DNA from: an uncultured bacterium
Lineage (GTDB): Bacteria > Verrucomicrobiota > Kiritimatiellia > RFP12 > UBA1067
DNA length: 64,000 nt
Reading direction: 5' to 3'
NCBI GenBank assembly: GCA_902801025.1
Contig: CADCGZ010000012.1
Coordinates: 37,175-101,174, forward strand
Every line of letters begins with the position of its first letter. Positions within the stretch are counted from its first letter, which is position 1. The notes beneath the pieces were generated by a model. It searched no databases. It had not been told where the DNA came from and saw only the letters and a program-made list of their open reading frames with translations. Made by a program: the position numbers and the translations under genes. Positions 42,237 to 50,649 of this stretch are shown here, in pieces.

Positions 42237-45200
42237 TTATCTCACAATAACCATAAACGAAACACCCTTCACGACAAGTTCACCGCCTGCGCCTTCGGCC
42301 GTGTCCACGAGATAGTCGCCGAGCGACCCCTCGCCGATTGCGACATCCGACCCCGCCGCGTATGTGCCGGGCGAGAGCTTAACGCCGTTGATCTTCGCGG
42401 ACTTGACGGTGAGCGTATGGCCAAACAGGTCAAGCTGCCCGGTCGAGTCGATTTCGACGGAGTTCATCGCAAACTTGCCCTCGGCGTCTGCCGCCGTCAC
42501 CTGGCCTTTTGCCTGCTGCTTGATCACAAGACTGGCCTTCTTGAAGTCTGCAACATCATCAGCTTCATAGCCTGTCGCGCAGATAGGCGTGTATGTCGTG
42601 CAGGTCACGCCGTTGTCGTCGAGGACGATGGTGCCGCGCCCCTCGCCGTCTGCGGCGGTCTGAATGTAGACGGAGCCGCAAGAGCCGACGCTGTTGGCTC
42701 CCATCGTGGCGCAGTTGATGGCGCCGTCGAAGTCGTCCAAGGTCGCCCCGGCACCCGTCAGGCGGATTGCGATGCGGCCGCCCGGCTGGCCGTTCTTGAT
42801 GGCGCCGGCCGTGATCGTTCCGGTGCCGACGAGCCTCCCGGCGGAGATGTCGATGGAGCCGCCGGCGCTCTGGGAGACGATGCCGTCGCCGCCCTCATAG
42901 CCTGTCGACGTCACAGTGCCGCCGAGCATGAATGTCCCGGAGACCGAGAGCTCGACCGCGCCGCCGGGGATGATGTGCCCGTAGCTGTTCGACTGGCCGT
43001 GGGGAAGCGTGCGGGGATGGAACACCGAGCCGATAGTCTTCATCGTGTTCGAGCGGCGCCCGCCGTGCGCCCCCTGCGGGTAGTCAGCGGGCACGCCGTT
43101 GCTGTCCTGCATGGCGCCGGCCTTGTTGACGTTGACCGAGCAGCCGGACGGGATAGTCAGATTGCCGTTCACGCTGCACTGGATCTTGTCGAGCTTGTCA
43201 GGATAAGCGTTGTTGGCGATCTTTTGCGTGTATTTCCCGCCGAAGCCGATCGCGGCGCCGTCCGCGAGCGAGACGTTCGCGTTGAACACGTAGTTCGAAA
43301 TCGGGGCGAAATACCAGTGGCCGGCAAGCGAGACACTGGCGGCGGAGCCGAAATCGAGCGTTCCGCCTCGGTAGATGAACCCGGACGGCGTTCCGGTGCC
43401 TGTGCTGTTGGCCGGGGCCGTCACGCAGTCCCAGCCGGGGAGCGTGAGGGTCGTTCCGCAGGGAACGGACAACTGCACCCCTCCTCCCAGCTCGAGACGG
43501 TCGAAGGTCCAGTCGCCTTCGGCCGTGACATCAGTCCGGCGTCCCGATGCGTCTTCGGCGAATGTTAGGTCGAAATTCCGCACGATGAGGACGCCGTTCG
43601 CCATCGTGCCGTCCTTGACATAGACCGTGCCGCACCCGCCGTATGTCGAGCTTTGCCCGTTGTTGTTGTTGAACGGATAGACCGTTGCCTTGAGCTGGAG
43701 TGTCGTGTAGTCAATAGGGGTTGTTGATGTTGCAATGACGGCAACACGACCTCCGACACCGCGTTTGTTCTGGTCACCCGTCTTCAGCGCGCTCGCGGAG
43801 ATCGTGCCGGTGCCGGTGACGGAGGCGCCGCGGACATAGACGGAGCCCGCCGCCGCGCCGCCGCGGAGCGTGTAGCCGCGGTTCCATGTGTCGGACCCAG
43901 TGTCGGCTCCGATATAGCCGTTCACGACGATGGCACCGGTCGACGTGAGATAGATGGCGCCGCCGCCGATGCCGACGGTGTAGGTGCCGCTATCCCGCTT
44001 GTAGGGCATGCCGATGTGGATTGGCTCCTTGACGTCGTCGTAGGGGGCCTGACCGGAATCGGAGAGACGTCCGCCGTGGGAGGGCTCGGGCGACGTGTGG
44101 CTGCCGGTGTTGGAGTGGTAGTAGCCCTTGTTGAGGGCGTCGATCCGGCCGTCCGGTCCGACGACGATCGACCCCGCATCAATGCGGACGCGGTAGGTCT
44201 CGTTGTCGAGGAGGTCCTGTAGGTAATCCGTCGCACTCTGGCTCTGCGTCCGAGACTGCGGGTGGGTGATGGTGCCGCTCATGACCGCCATCGGCCCGGT
44301 GACCGTCAGGCACTGGAAGTTCCCCTTGCCGGGATAAACCGTTTTCAATGTTATCACACCAGAGTAGTCATTCGTCTGCGTCCATGAGGCAACGGTCGCA
44401 GATGCGGCAGCGTCCCACTCGCAGTTCGCCGAAGAAAAGCGTCCATCGAAGAGGACGTGTTCGGAGTCGGTCGGCGGGTGGCCAGCGGACCAGTTGTTGC
44501 TGACGGACGCGAGGCCAGCCGCAGATGCGACCCACGTGTTGAAGCCCGTGGGGGCGTTCAGGTTCGCGATCGTCATCGTCGCCGTGCCGGCAGATGCCGA
44601 GATGCCGTAAAGTCCGACCGCGAGAGAAAGCTCAACCGACACGTTCTCCGTAACGGTCGGGTCGTTTAGCGGAGTCACGACGACATCGACGTACGTCTCG
44701 CCCGCAGGAATCGTCGCCGTGCCGGAAAGCGCCGCGTAGGTCTGCCCGGCCGTGGCGGTGCCGCCGACCGTGTAGGAGACGACGAGATCGTGCGCCGTGT
44801 CGGCGCGCGAGATGCGGAACATGCCCGGGACAAGGCCGTTCTCGGCGGCGTCGGAGACTTTTTCGACCGTCAGCTCGCCGTTGTAGAAGGCGCCGCCCGC
44901 CTTGACGACCTCGGTGCCGTTCGCGTTCTTTCCGTAGGCGGAGAATGCGTAGGTCGTGTCCGCCGCCAGGTTCGCCGGCGTGTCCGTGTATGTGCCGGGC
45001 GTGGCGGCGGTCGCGACGATGTTGGTGACAGGCGCTGCGCCGCCCTCGTAGATCACGCCGACGTCGCCATTGTAGGCGGAGAGGACGACCGTGACCGTAG
45101 TCGAGCCGTTCGCGTTTCGCACGGCGGTCGGCGTCTCGAAGACCTGCGCCGTCGCATCCACGGTCTCAATCGCGCCGGCGTCGAAGAACGCCGCATCGGC

Positions 45201-46253
45201 CATCGTCGCGTATTCGAGCGCAGTCTCCGCCGCGCTCGCAGCGCCGGCGCGGACGCGGTATTCGTCGGAGCAGCCGTCCTTGCCGCAGATCAGGAAGACC
45301 TTGCTGCTCGCCTTGACCTTGTAGGATACCGATTTGGCTGCGCTCGTGGAGCCGTTCATGTAGACCTTCACCGTCGAACCGTCCGAAACGAGGTGGAAGT
45401 AGTTCCAGTTCGCCGAGACATCCGGAATGGTGAAGTTGTTCGACCCTGTGAGAACGAGGTTCGCCTTGGTCTTGCCTTCGGACATTTCGACATACCATCC
45501 CTTGTCGGTGTTCCATGTCAGATTGTCCTTCTTCGATACGAAGGAGTGGTATTGTTTTGTCCCTCCCGCGTAGCTCGGTGCCTTGAACCAGCCGGAGACG
45601 CTGAACTGCGCTACGTTGGAGAGACGCGAATCGTAGTCCGGCGCGTTGATTTTCTCGGTGCATTGGAGAGTGTCGCCGCCGAACGGGCCGGCGTAGGTCG
45701 AAATCGTACCCGTCGTCGTGCCGTCGAGCGAGTGTCCGGTCGCGTCGGCGACGGTCGTCGTGCCGGCGGCCGAGGCGGGGAAGTGCCACACGCCGACGTA
45801 GTTCGACCAGACGACGGTCGGGTCGTTGTCGACGTTCGCCTGACCGCCAAAGAAAACGGTGAGCGCCGTCGCGGACGAGAGCGACGGGACCTTGACCCAG
45901 ACGAGCGTCGTGCCGGCCGGGTCAAAGGACTCGACCTCGAACGCAAGCGGGGCTTCGCTCTCATCCTCAAAGTAAAGGTCTGTGCCATCCGCGGCCTGCA
46001 ATTGAGACGACACCGCAGCAGGAAGCCGCACAAGAACCGGGAAGTCCGTCCATGCCGTTTCGCCTATCTTTGCAAGCGCGGTGGACGAGGGGGTGAAGGC
46101 AATCTTCTTTTCGAAGTCGGTGCCTTGGACCGTGGCGCGCGCAGACGGCGCGACGAGCGCGCACGCGAACAACACCGCTACGAGCGGGAGCACTCCGCGC
46201 GCGAAACGCGATTTTAGAATCGAACCTGGACCTTCGGTATGAGTATGTTTCAT
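42237..46253 (-). CDS. large secreted DUF2341 / LamG / Calx-beta surface protein
   Basis: 1,338 residues. Extended signal peptide (ILKSRFARG... PLVAVLFACALVAPSARA), DUF2341-like domain (~40-120), a LamG concanavalin-type domain (VGVWHFPASAAGTTT to YRVRAGAASAAE, ~125-310), a Calx-beta-like region (~440-530, VSYTVGGTATAGQTY), and a long glycine-rich repeat-poor beta-structure resembling autotransporter passengers (~540-1338). No anchor was recognised. It heads an operon with GH16 and esterase genes, so it may bind the same glycan. The start at 46253 has AAGGAG eight bases upstream. Its UTR and signal-peptide DNA are shared with the 47738 gene. Confidence 0.8.
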   Translation of the reverse strand: MKHTHTEGPGSILKSRFARGVLPLVAVLFACALVAPSARATVQGTDFEKKIAFTPSSTALAKIGETAWTDFPVLVRLPAAVSSQLQAADGTDLYFEDESEAPLAFEVESFDPAGTTLVWVKVPSLSSATALTVFFGGQANVDNDPTVVWSNYVGVWHFPASAAGTTTVADATGHSLDGTTTGTISTYAGPFGGDTLQCTEKINAPDYDSRLSNVAQFSVSGWFKAPSYAGGTKQYHSFVSKKDNLTWNTDKGWYVEMSEGKTKANLVLTGSNNFTIPDVSANWNYFHLVSDGSTVKVYMNGSTSAAKSVSYKVKASSKVFLICGKDGCSDEYRVRAGAASAAETALEYATMADAAFFDAGAIETVDATAQVFETPTAVRNANGSTTVTVVLSAYNGDVGVIYEGGAAPVTNIVATAATPGTYTDTPANLAADTTYAFSAYGKNANGTEVVKAGGAFYNGELTVEKVSDAAENGLVPGMFRISRADTAHDLVVSYTVGGTATAGQTYAALSGTATIPAGETYVDVVVTPLNDPTVTENVSVELSLAVGLYGISASAGTATMTIANLNAPTGFNTWVASAAGLASVSNNWSAGHPPTDSEHVLFDGRFSSANCEWDAAASATVASWTQTNDYSGVITLKTVYPGKGNFQCLTVTGPMAVMSGTITHPQSRTQSQSATDYLQDLLDNETYRVRIDAGSIVVGPDGRIDALNKGYYHSNTGSHTSPEPSHGGRLSDSGQAPYDDVKEPIHIGMPYKRDSGTYTVGIGGGAIYLTSTGAIVVNGYIGADTGSDTWNRGYTLRGGAAAGSVYVRGASVTGTGTISASALKTGDQNKRGVGGRVAVIATSTTPIDYTTLQLKATVYPFNNNNGQSSTYGGCGTVYVKDGTMANGVLIVRNFDLTFAEDASGRRTDVTAEGDWTFDRLELGGGVQLSVPCGTTLTLPGWDCVTAPANSTGTGTPSGFIYRGGTLDFGSAASVSLAGHWYFAPISNYVFNANVSLADGAAIGFGGKYTQKIANNAYPDKLDKIQCSVNGNLTIPSGCSVNVNKAGAMQDSNGVPADYPQGAHGGRRSNTMKTIGSVFHPRTLPHGQSNSYGHIIPGGAVELSVSGTFMLGGTVTSTGYEGGDGIVSQSAGGSIDISAGRLVGTGTITAGAIKNGQPGGRIAIRLTGAGATLDDFDGAINCATMGANSVGSCGSVYIQTAADGEGRGTIVLDDNGVTCTTYTPICATGYEADDVADFKKASLVIKQQAKGQVTAADAEGKFAMNSVEIDSTGQLDLFGHTLTVKSAKINGVKLSPGTYAAGSDVAIGEGSLGDYLVDTAEGAGGELVVKGVSFMVIVR

Positions 46254-46345
46254 TGCCTTCGCTCCTTGATGCATCGTTTCGTCTCTGGCGACATTCTACC
46301 GTCTCGGGAAAACATCGCCAATGACCTGAACCATCGTTCGCCGAC

Positions 46346-46354
46346 ATTCTACCA
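46346..46354 (-). promoter_or_regulatory. extended -10 TGGTAGAAT, with operator 22 bp upstream
   Basis: TAGAAT at 46351-46346 preceded by TGG. A second copy, CGGTAGAATGTCG, lies 60-odd bases nearer the gene, so two starts are possible. Confidence 0.55.
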
Positions 46355-46373
46355 AAAGCGGGGAGGGATTGGA

Positions 46374-46389
46374 ATATACGAAAGTATAT
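46374..46389. promoter_or_regulatory. operator-like palindrome ATATAC-GAAA-GTATAT
   Basis: A 6-4-6 palindrome 22 bp upstream of TAGAAT (46346-46351), matching the site at 38068-38083 in sequence, orientation context (ATTGG flank) and distance. Confidence 0.65.
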
Positions 46390-46475
46390 GTCGGGTTGGA
46401 AAGTTGAAAATTGAAAGTTGTGGGGCGGAGCGGGACGTTCCACCTCCTTGCACTCACTGCACAATCAACGAAAGC

Positions 46476-47738
46476 CTATCGCTCGTCTATAAGGACGCGT
46501 AGCGCAAGCGCGATGTCGCGTCCGAACGTGCGGCACTTCTCCGGCGTCACCACGGCTCCGTTGGCGTTGGCGAACGGGAACTCCATCGCGCGGCAGACCT
46601 TAGGTTCCTTCACATTGTGGCAGGCCCATATCACCGACGACCAGCCCTGCGCAAAGTTTACGCCCTTGTTCCACGCCTTCCCGAACGGCAGGTCATTCGC
46701 CGCCTTGTACCGGAGAGCCCCAGACTGAATCTTTTCGAGAATCTCGGAGAAGCGATCCTCCTGCGCGGTCGGCGGCGTGATCTTAGGATCCTTCCGAGTT
46801 GCGTACACGAACTCGTTGTAGTCGCCGCGTATCCACGGACAATGCAGGTCGATGAACGCGTCGAGTCTCCCCTGCGCGTGCTCGCCGATCCACTCCGTCA
46901 GCGCCTTTGTCTCGGGATAGATGAACTCCGAGTAGTCCCGGTTGTGGTCGTGGGGCTTGCGGTTCTTGCCCTGGTCACCGGCCTGCACGCCGTCGTAGTC
47001 CACGAACGGAACGCCCATGAGCTCCACGTTTGCGCGCAGCCACGCGCCGAGATCGTCATCGGCGAGGAACGCGTCAACGATCCCCTCGAACACCCAGCTC
47101 GCCGTCGTCTCGGAGCAGTGGTGGCGCGCCGTGAACATGAACCTGTGCTTCGGCTCACCACTAAGACACCCCGCTCGCACGCGCGGCACCTCCGCCCCGG
47201 CGCGCGACCTGCACAACGTCTCGACGGCAAAGACCCCTTTCGCCGCGTCCGCCGCATGCCGTGCGACGAACGCATCCCAGTCCGCGCGCACATACGGATG
47301 GCATTCGTAGAAGAGCGTCTCGTTCTCATCCGGCGCAAACGTATAGGTGAAGCCGCATGTCGTCGCCTTGCCGTCGAGCGGATACGAGAACGTCTTTCCG
47401 CCGTCTGTAGACACGACCGGCCCCCTCACGCCGACGATGTCGAGCGCCGTTCCGTCCGGCTTGCGGAAGTCAAAGCGGACGGTCCTGCCGGCCGCACCCT
47501 TCACGCGGAACGCCCAGTAGAACCATTCGCCCTTCGTGTCGCGCAGATCCTGGCGGATGCTCACCGTGTCGCCCTCAATCGAGTTGACAATCGCGTTTCC
47601 AGCTGGAATCTCCGTATCAATGGTGAAACCGGGCACAGCGGCACCGCATATCGATACTGCGCCGAACGCGACAAGCAGGAACATTCCGCGCGCCAAGCGC
47701 GATTTCAGAATCGAACCGGAACCTTCGACATGTTTCAT
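46476..47738 (-). CDS. secreted M14-family zinc carboxypeptidase
   Basis: 420 residues. Signal peptide, a beta-sandwich (~35-140), then the M14 domain: zinc His/Glu in FTARHHCSETTASW, NRDY, third ligand in FIDLHCPW, and the catalytic Glu in CRAMEFPFAN. The arrangement is like the cytosolic-carboxypeptidase (M14D) group, but this one is exported. The signal peptide (EGSGSILKSRLARG) is nearly the same as in the 46253 gene although the mature proteins are unrelated. AAGGGGGA precedes the ATG. Confidence 0.8.
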   Translation of the reverse strand: MKHVEGSGSILKSRLARGMFLLVAFGAVSICGAAVPGFTIDTEIPAGNAIVNSIEGDTVSIRQDLRDTKGEWFYWAFRVKGAAGRTVRFDFRKPDGTALDIVGVRGPVVSTDGGKTFSYPLDGKATTCGFTYTFAPDENETLFYECHPYVRADWDAFVARHAADAAKGVFAVETLCRSRAGAEVPRVRAGCLSGEPKHRFMFTARHHCSETTASWVFEGIVDAFLADDDLGAWLRANVELMGVPFVDYDGVQAGDQGKNRKPHDHNRDYSEFIYPETKALTEWIGEHAQGRLDAFIDLHCPWIRGDYNEFVYATRKDPKITPPTAQEDRFSEILEKIQSGALRYKAANDLPFGKAWNKGVNFAQGWSSVIWACHNVKEPKVCRAMEFPFANANGAVVTPEKCRTFGRDIALALRVLIDER

Positions 47739-47776
47739 TTCAATCCCCCTTAATGCATCGTTTCGTTTTTGGCGGT

Positions 47777-47801
47777 ATTATAGGCACTACTATTCAGTGC
47801 C
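47777..47801 (-). promoter_or_regulatory. -10 box TATAAT with adjoining inverted repeat
   Basis: TATAAT at 47782-47777; GGCACT (47783-47788) and AGTGCC (47796-47801) form an inverted repeat directly upstream, in the position of the promoter spacer, so it may be a repressor site for the M14 gene. Confidence 0.55.
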
Positions 47802-47864
47802 TCGTGCTCGATACGCCGATGCTCGTCTGCAACCGCTCTGCGATAGAGCTCGGCCGCTGACTCG

Positions 47865-49295
47865 TCAGAACGCGAAGTCGATCTGCCAGCGGAAGAAGTA
47901 GCCGGGCTTGTCGGTGTCGTAGTAGTCGCCCGGATTGAATAGCTCGGCTATGACATGCCCGTAGATCTCGAAGCGCTCGCCCTTGTCCCTGGCGGGCGTC
48001 CAGATCGGGAACGTGTAGAGGGCGCGGGAAAAAAGCCCCTTGAAGCGGCCATTGCCGCCGCCGACACCGTCGCGATCTGCCGCGAAGACAGGTCCCGTGG
48101 AGACTACGACCTTGTGGCGAGGCGCGAACTCCACGCCGCCCCAGAGCTTGAGGTAGTGCTGGTTCGACCACCAGCCGACGCCATTGTGCGTTCCGTAGAG
48201 GTACATCTCCGACTCGATCGCGTCGCGGCCCCACATCGGGTCCCACTTGCCGCTCATGTATCGGTAGTACGCGCCGCAGAGGGGCTTCCAGCCATCGCGC
48301 GAGCTCTTCCAGTCGATTCCGGCGAAACCGCTCCACTCGCCGCACCTCTGGTACATCAAGTCGAAATCGGCTTTGACCGTCTCGGAAAGCCGCGGCTGGA
48401 CGCGCGCGCCTAAGAGATCCGTGCGACGGCTCTTCTGAGGCAACTGCGTCTCGCGCAGGCGCTTGGTAACGGCGAACACCTGGTATTCAAGCCACTCCAC
48501 GGGCTTCTGCCCCCACACGACGCCCGCGCCCCAGTCGTCCTGGTTGCCCGAGCCGTCGGGGAAGCGCGACGAGAGCGAGGAGAGGCGATGGCGGTCGTCG
48601 CCGATGCGGAAGTCGCTCGCCGAGTCGAAGTTGTAGAGTCCGAAGACATCGAGCGTCGATGTCTCGTTCACGTGGAACCTGACGGACGCCATGTCGGTGT
48701 AGAGCGTACGCGACCCGTCGCCCGGAGTGCCGTCGACGAAGATGCGGTCAAGCCCGCAGAGCCCGCGCAGGTTCTGGCGACCAACCTTCAAGTCGAGGAA
48801 GCCGTCAAACACGTCCTTTCCTTCGAGATAAAGATTGTCGAGGACGATTTCACCCGGCCACGCAGTCGTGCGGTTCGCAGGGCGGCTGTTCCAGCGGAAC
48901 TCGTCTGCGAGACGGCCATAGAGCGTCCAGAGGCCGGCCGAGCCCGCATCCCCCTTCACCTCTGCCCACACGCGCGGACGGAAGCGGATGTGGTTGCGAT
49001 AGCCCGATTCGCGAAAACGAAACGCGCGGAAGCCGCCGTACGGGTTGCCCGGAACATGGTCCATTATCTCCTGGCGAATGCGAAGGTCCGCGCCCGCGTT
49101 GAAGCTGAGTCCCGAATCATCGGATTCCTGAACAACGGCTTCAGGTGCAGTCGCTGCCGGGATGGCGACTTCCGAAGCAGTAGGTTCCGAAGCAGTGGCT
49201 TTCGGGGCAGCGGGCTCTTGATCGGCCGCCGCGCAGTGAGAGAAAAGCGCGAGCGCGGCGCTCGCAAAGCAAATGCCGCGGAAGGGAATCGTCAT
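47865..49295 (-). CDS. outer-membrane beta-barrel (alginate-export-like porin)
   Basis: 476 residues. Signal peptide (ICFASAALALFSHCAAA), an Ala/Pro-rich linker, then a barrel of alternating strands starting at FNAGADLRIRQEIMDH. Family features of the alginate-export/OprD-like group are EFRWNSRP, LYLEGKDVFDGFLDLKVGRQNL, FGLYNF and WNPGDYYD-type strands. It ends in WQIDFAF, with the terminal Phe needed for Bam insertion. Probably passive uptake of oligosaccharides. Located 15 bp after serS. AGGA lies upstream of the ATG. Confidence 0.8.
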   Translation of the reverse strand: MTIPFRGICFASAALALFSHCAAADQEPAAPKATASEPTASEVAIPAATAPEAVVQESDDSGLSFNAGADLRIRQEIMDHVPGNPYGGFRAFRFRESGYRNHIRFRPRVWAEVKGDAGSAGLWTLYGRLADEFRWNSRPANRTTAWPGEIVLDNLYLEGKDVFDGFLDLKVGRQNLRGLCGLDRIFVDGTPGDGSRTLYTDMASVRFHVNETSTLDVFGLYNFDSASDFRIGDDRHRLSSLSSRFPDGSGNQDDWGAGVVWGQKPVEWLEYQVFAVTKRLRETQLPQKSRRTDLLGARVQPRLSETVKADFDLMYQRCGEWSGFAGIDWKSSRDGWKPLCGAYYRYMSGKWDPMWGRDAIESEMYLYGTHNGVGWWSNQHYLKLWGGVEFAPRHKVVVSTGPVFAADRDGVGGGNGRFKGLFSRALYTFPIWTPARDKGERFEIYGHVIAELFNPGDYYDTDKPGYFFRWQIDFAF

Positions 49296-49310
49296 CGGGA
49301 TGTTCCTTTC

Positions 49311-50594
49311 TTACTTGACGGGTTCGAGGCGTTCCTTGCCGCCCATGTAGGGGCGAAGCACCTCGGGAATCGTCACCGAGCCGTCGGCGTTGAGGTGCTG
49401 CTCGAGGAGCGCGACAACGAGGCGCGGGAGAGCCACGCCAGAGCCGTTCAGCGTGTGGACGAGTTTCGTCTTGCCGTCGGAATCCTTGAAGCGGCAGTTG
49501 AGGCGGCGCGCCTGGTAGTCGGTGAAGCAGCTGCACGAGCTGACTTCAAGCCACTGCTGTTCGCCAGGAGCCCAAAGCTCGAGGTCGTAGCACTTCGCGG
49601 CCGAGAAGCCCATGTCGCCCGACGAAAGCATGATGACGCGGAACGCGAGGCCGAGTCCCGTAAGGACTTCCTCTGCTTCCTTCACAAGCGTCTCAAGCTG
49701 CTGGAACGAGACGGACGGATGGACAAAGTTGACCATCTCGACCTTGTCGAACTGGTGGACGCGAAGCATGCCGCGCGTCATCTTGCCGGCAGACCCCGCC
49801 TCGCGGCGGAAGCACGGCGTGTAGGCCGTGAGCTTGACGGGCGTCTCGGGCGTGATCTTCGGGAGGTTCACGCCGTCGAAGATATCGTCGCGGTAATAGT
49901 TGGTGACAGGCACCTCGGCCGTCGGGATGAGCCAGAAGTCGTCGATCTGGCAGTGGTAAAGGTCTTCCGCAAACTTCGGGAGCTGGCCAGTGCCGGTCAT
50001 CGAGTCGCTGTTCACGACGAACGGCGGCAGCATCTCGGTATATCCCTGCTTCTGGCAGTGGAGGTCGAGCATGTACTGGATGAGCGCGCGCTGGAGCTTC
50101 GCGCCCTGACCGAGAATCACGGGGAAGCCCGTGCCCGTGAGCTTGACGCCGCGCGGGAAGTCGAAGATGCCGAGTTTTTCGCCGATCTCGATGTGCGTCG
50201 GGATCTTGAAGTCGGGGTCCTTCCACTCGCCGACCATCCTGACGACCTTGTTCGTCGAGCTGTCGGGGCCGGTAGGAATCTCGGCCGCGGGGATGTTCGG
50301 GATCATCAGAAGCGTCTCGCGGAGATCGACGTCTACTTGCGCGAGTTCGCGGTCGATCTCGGCGATGCGGTCACCAACCTTGCGCATCTCGTCCTTCGCC
50401 GCGGCGATGTCGCCGCCCTCCTTCGCGATCTTGCCGATCTCCTTCGAGGCGGCGTTGCGCTTCGCCTTCAGCGTCTCGGTCTCGGCGATGAGTGCGCGGC
50501 GCTTCGCGTCGAGGTCCTTCGCCTTTTGCAGTTTCTCGATCTCGACTCCGCGGCGGCCAAGCTCGGCCGCAGTCGCGTCGAATTCATCCCTCAG
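49311..50594 (-). CDS. serS: seryl-tRNA synthetase, probable CTG start
   Basis: 427 residues if translated from CTG at 50594. N-terminal coiled-coil arm (ELGRRGVEIEKLQKAK... AKRNAASKEIGKIAKEGG), then class II motifs: TGTGFPVILGQGAKL, motif 2 CFRREAGSAGKMTRGMLRVHQFDKVE, and motif 3 ATPase Arg in LNGSGVALPRLVVALLEQH. It charges tRNA-Ser. No ATG, GTG or TTG lies in frame between the in-frame TAA at 50627 and ATG 50387, and starting at 50387 would remove most of the arm. The CTG has GAAGGA seven bases upstream and gives the family's normal length. Confidence 0.88.
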   Translation of the reverse strand: MRDEFDATAAELGRRGVEIEKLQKAKDLDAKRRALIAETETLKAKRNAASKEIGKIAKEGGDIAAAKDEMRKVGDRIAEIDRELAQVDVDLRETLLMIPNIPAAEIPTGPDSSTNKVVRMVGEWKDPDFKIPTHIEIGEKLGIFDFPRGVKLTGTGFPVILGQGAKLQRALIQYMLDLHCQKQGYTEMLPPFVVNSDSMTGTGQLPKFAEDLYHCQIDDFWLIPTAEVPVTNYYRDDIFDGVNLPKITPETPVKLTAYTPCFRREAGSAGKMTRGMLRVHQFDKVEMVNFVHPSVSFQQLETLVKEAEEVLTGLGLAFRVIMLSSGDMGFSAAKCYDLELWAPGEQQWLEVSSCSCFTDYQARRLNCRFKDSDGKTKLVHTLNGSGVALPRLVVALLEQHLNADGSVTIPEVLRPYMGGKERLEPVK

Positions 50595-50607
50595 CTTTCG
50601 TTCCTTC

Positions 50608-50623
50608 GGCGGCCTCCCGCCGC
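50608..50623 (-). promoter_or_regulatory. hairpin CGGCGG-GAGG-CCGCCG in the serS leader
   Basis: Between the TGGTATAAT box and the CTG start, the minus strand carries a 6-bp stem that ends next to the GAAGGA site. It could limit access to the ribosome site. Confidence 0.5.
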
Positions 50624-50634
50624 TTTAGACGGAA

Positions 50635-50643
50635 ATTATACCA
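50635..50643 (-). promoter_or_regulatory. extended -10 TGGTATAAT of serS
   Basis: Follows the end of the AICAR transformylase gene by 6 bp; transcription expected near 50628. Confidence 0.65.
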
Positions 50644-50649
50644 TATTTC

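Noticed and set aside
46195..46225. GGTTCGATTC, resembling a tRNA T-arm, in the signal-peptide coding region
   Set aside because: No acceptor stem, D-arm or anticodon arm nearby; it is part of the shared leader cassette.
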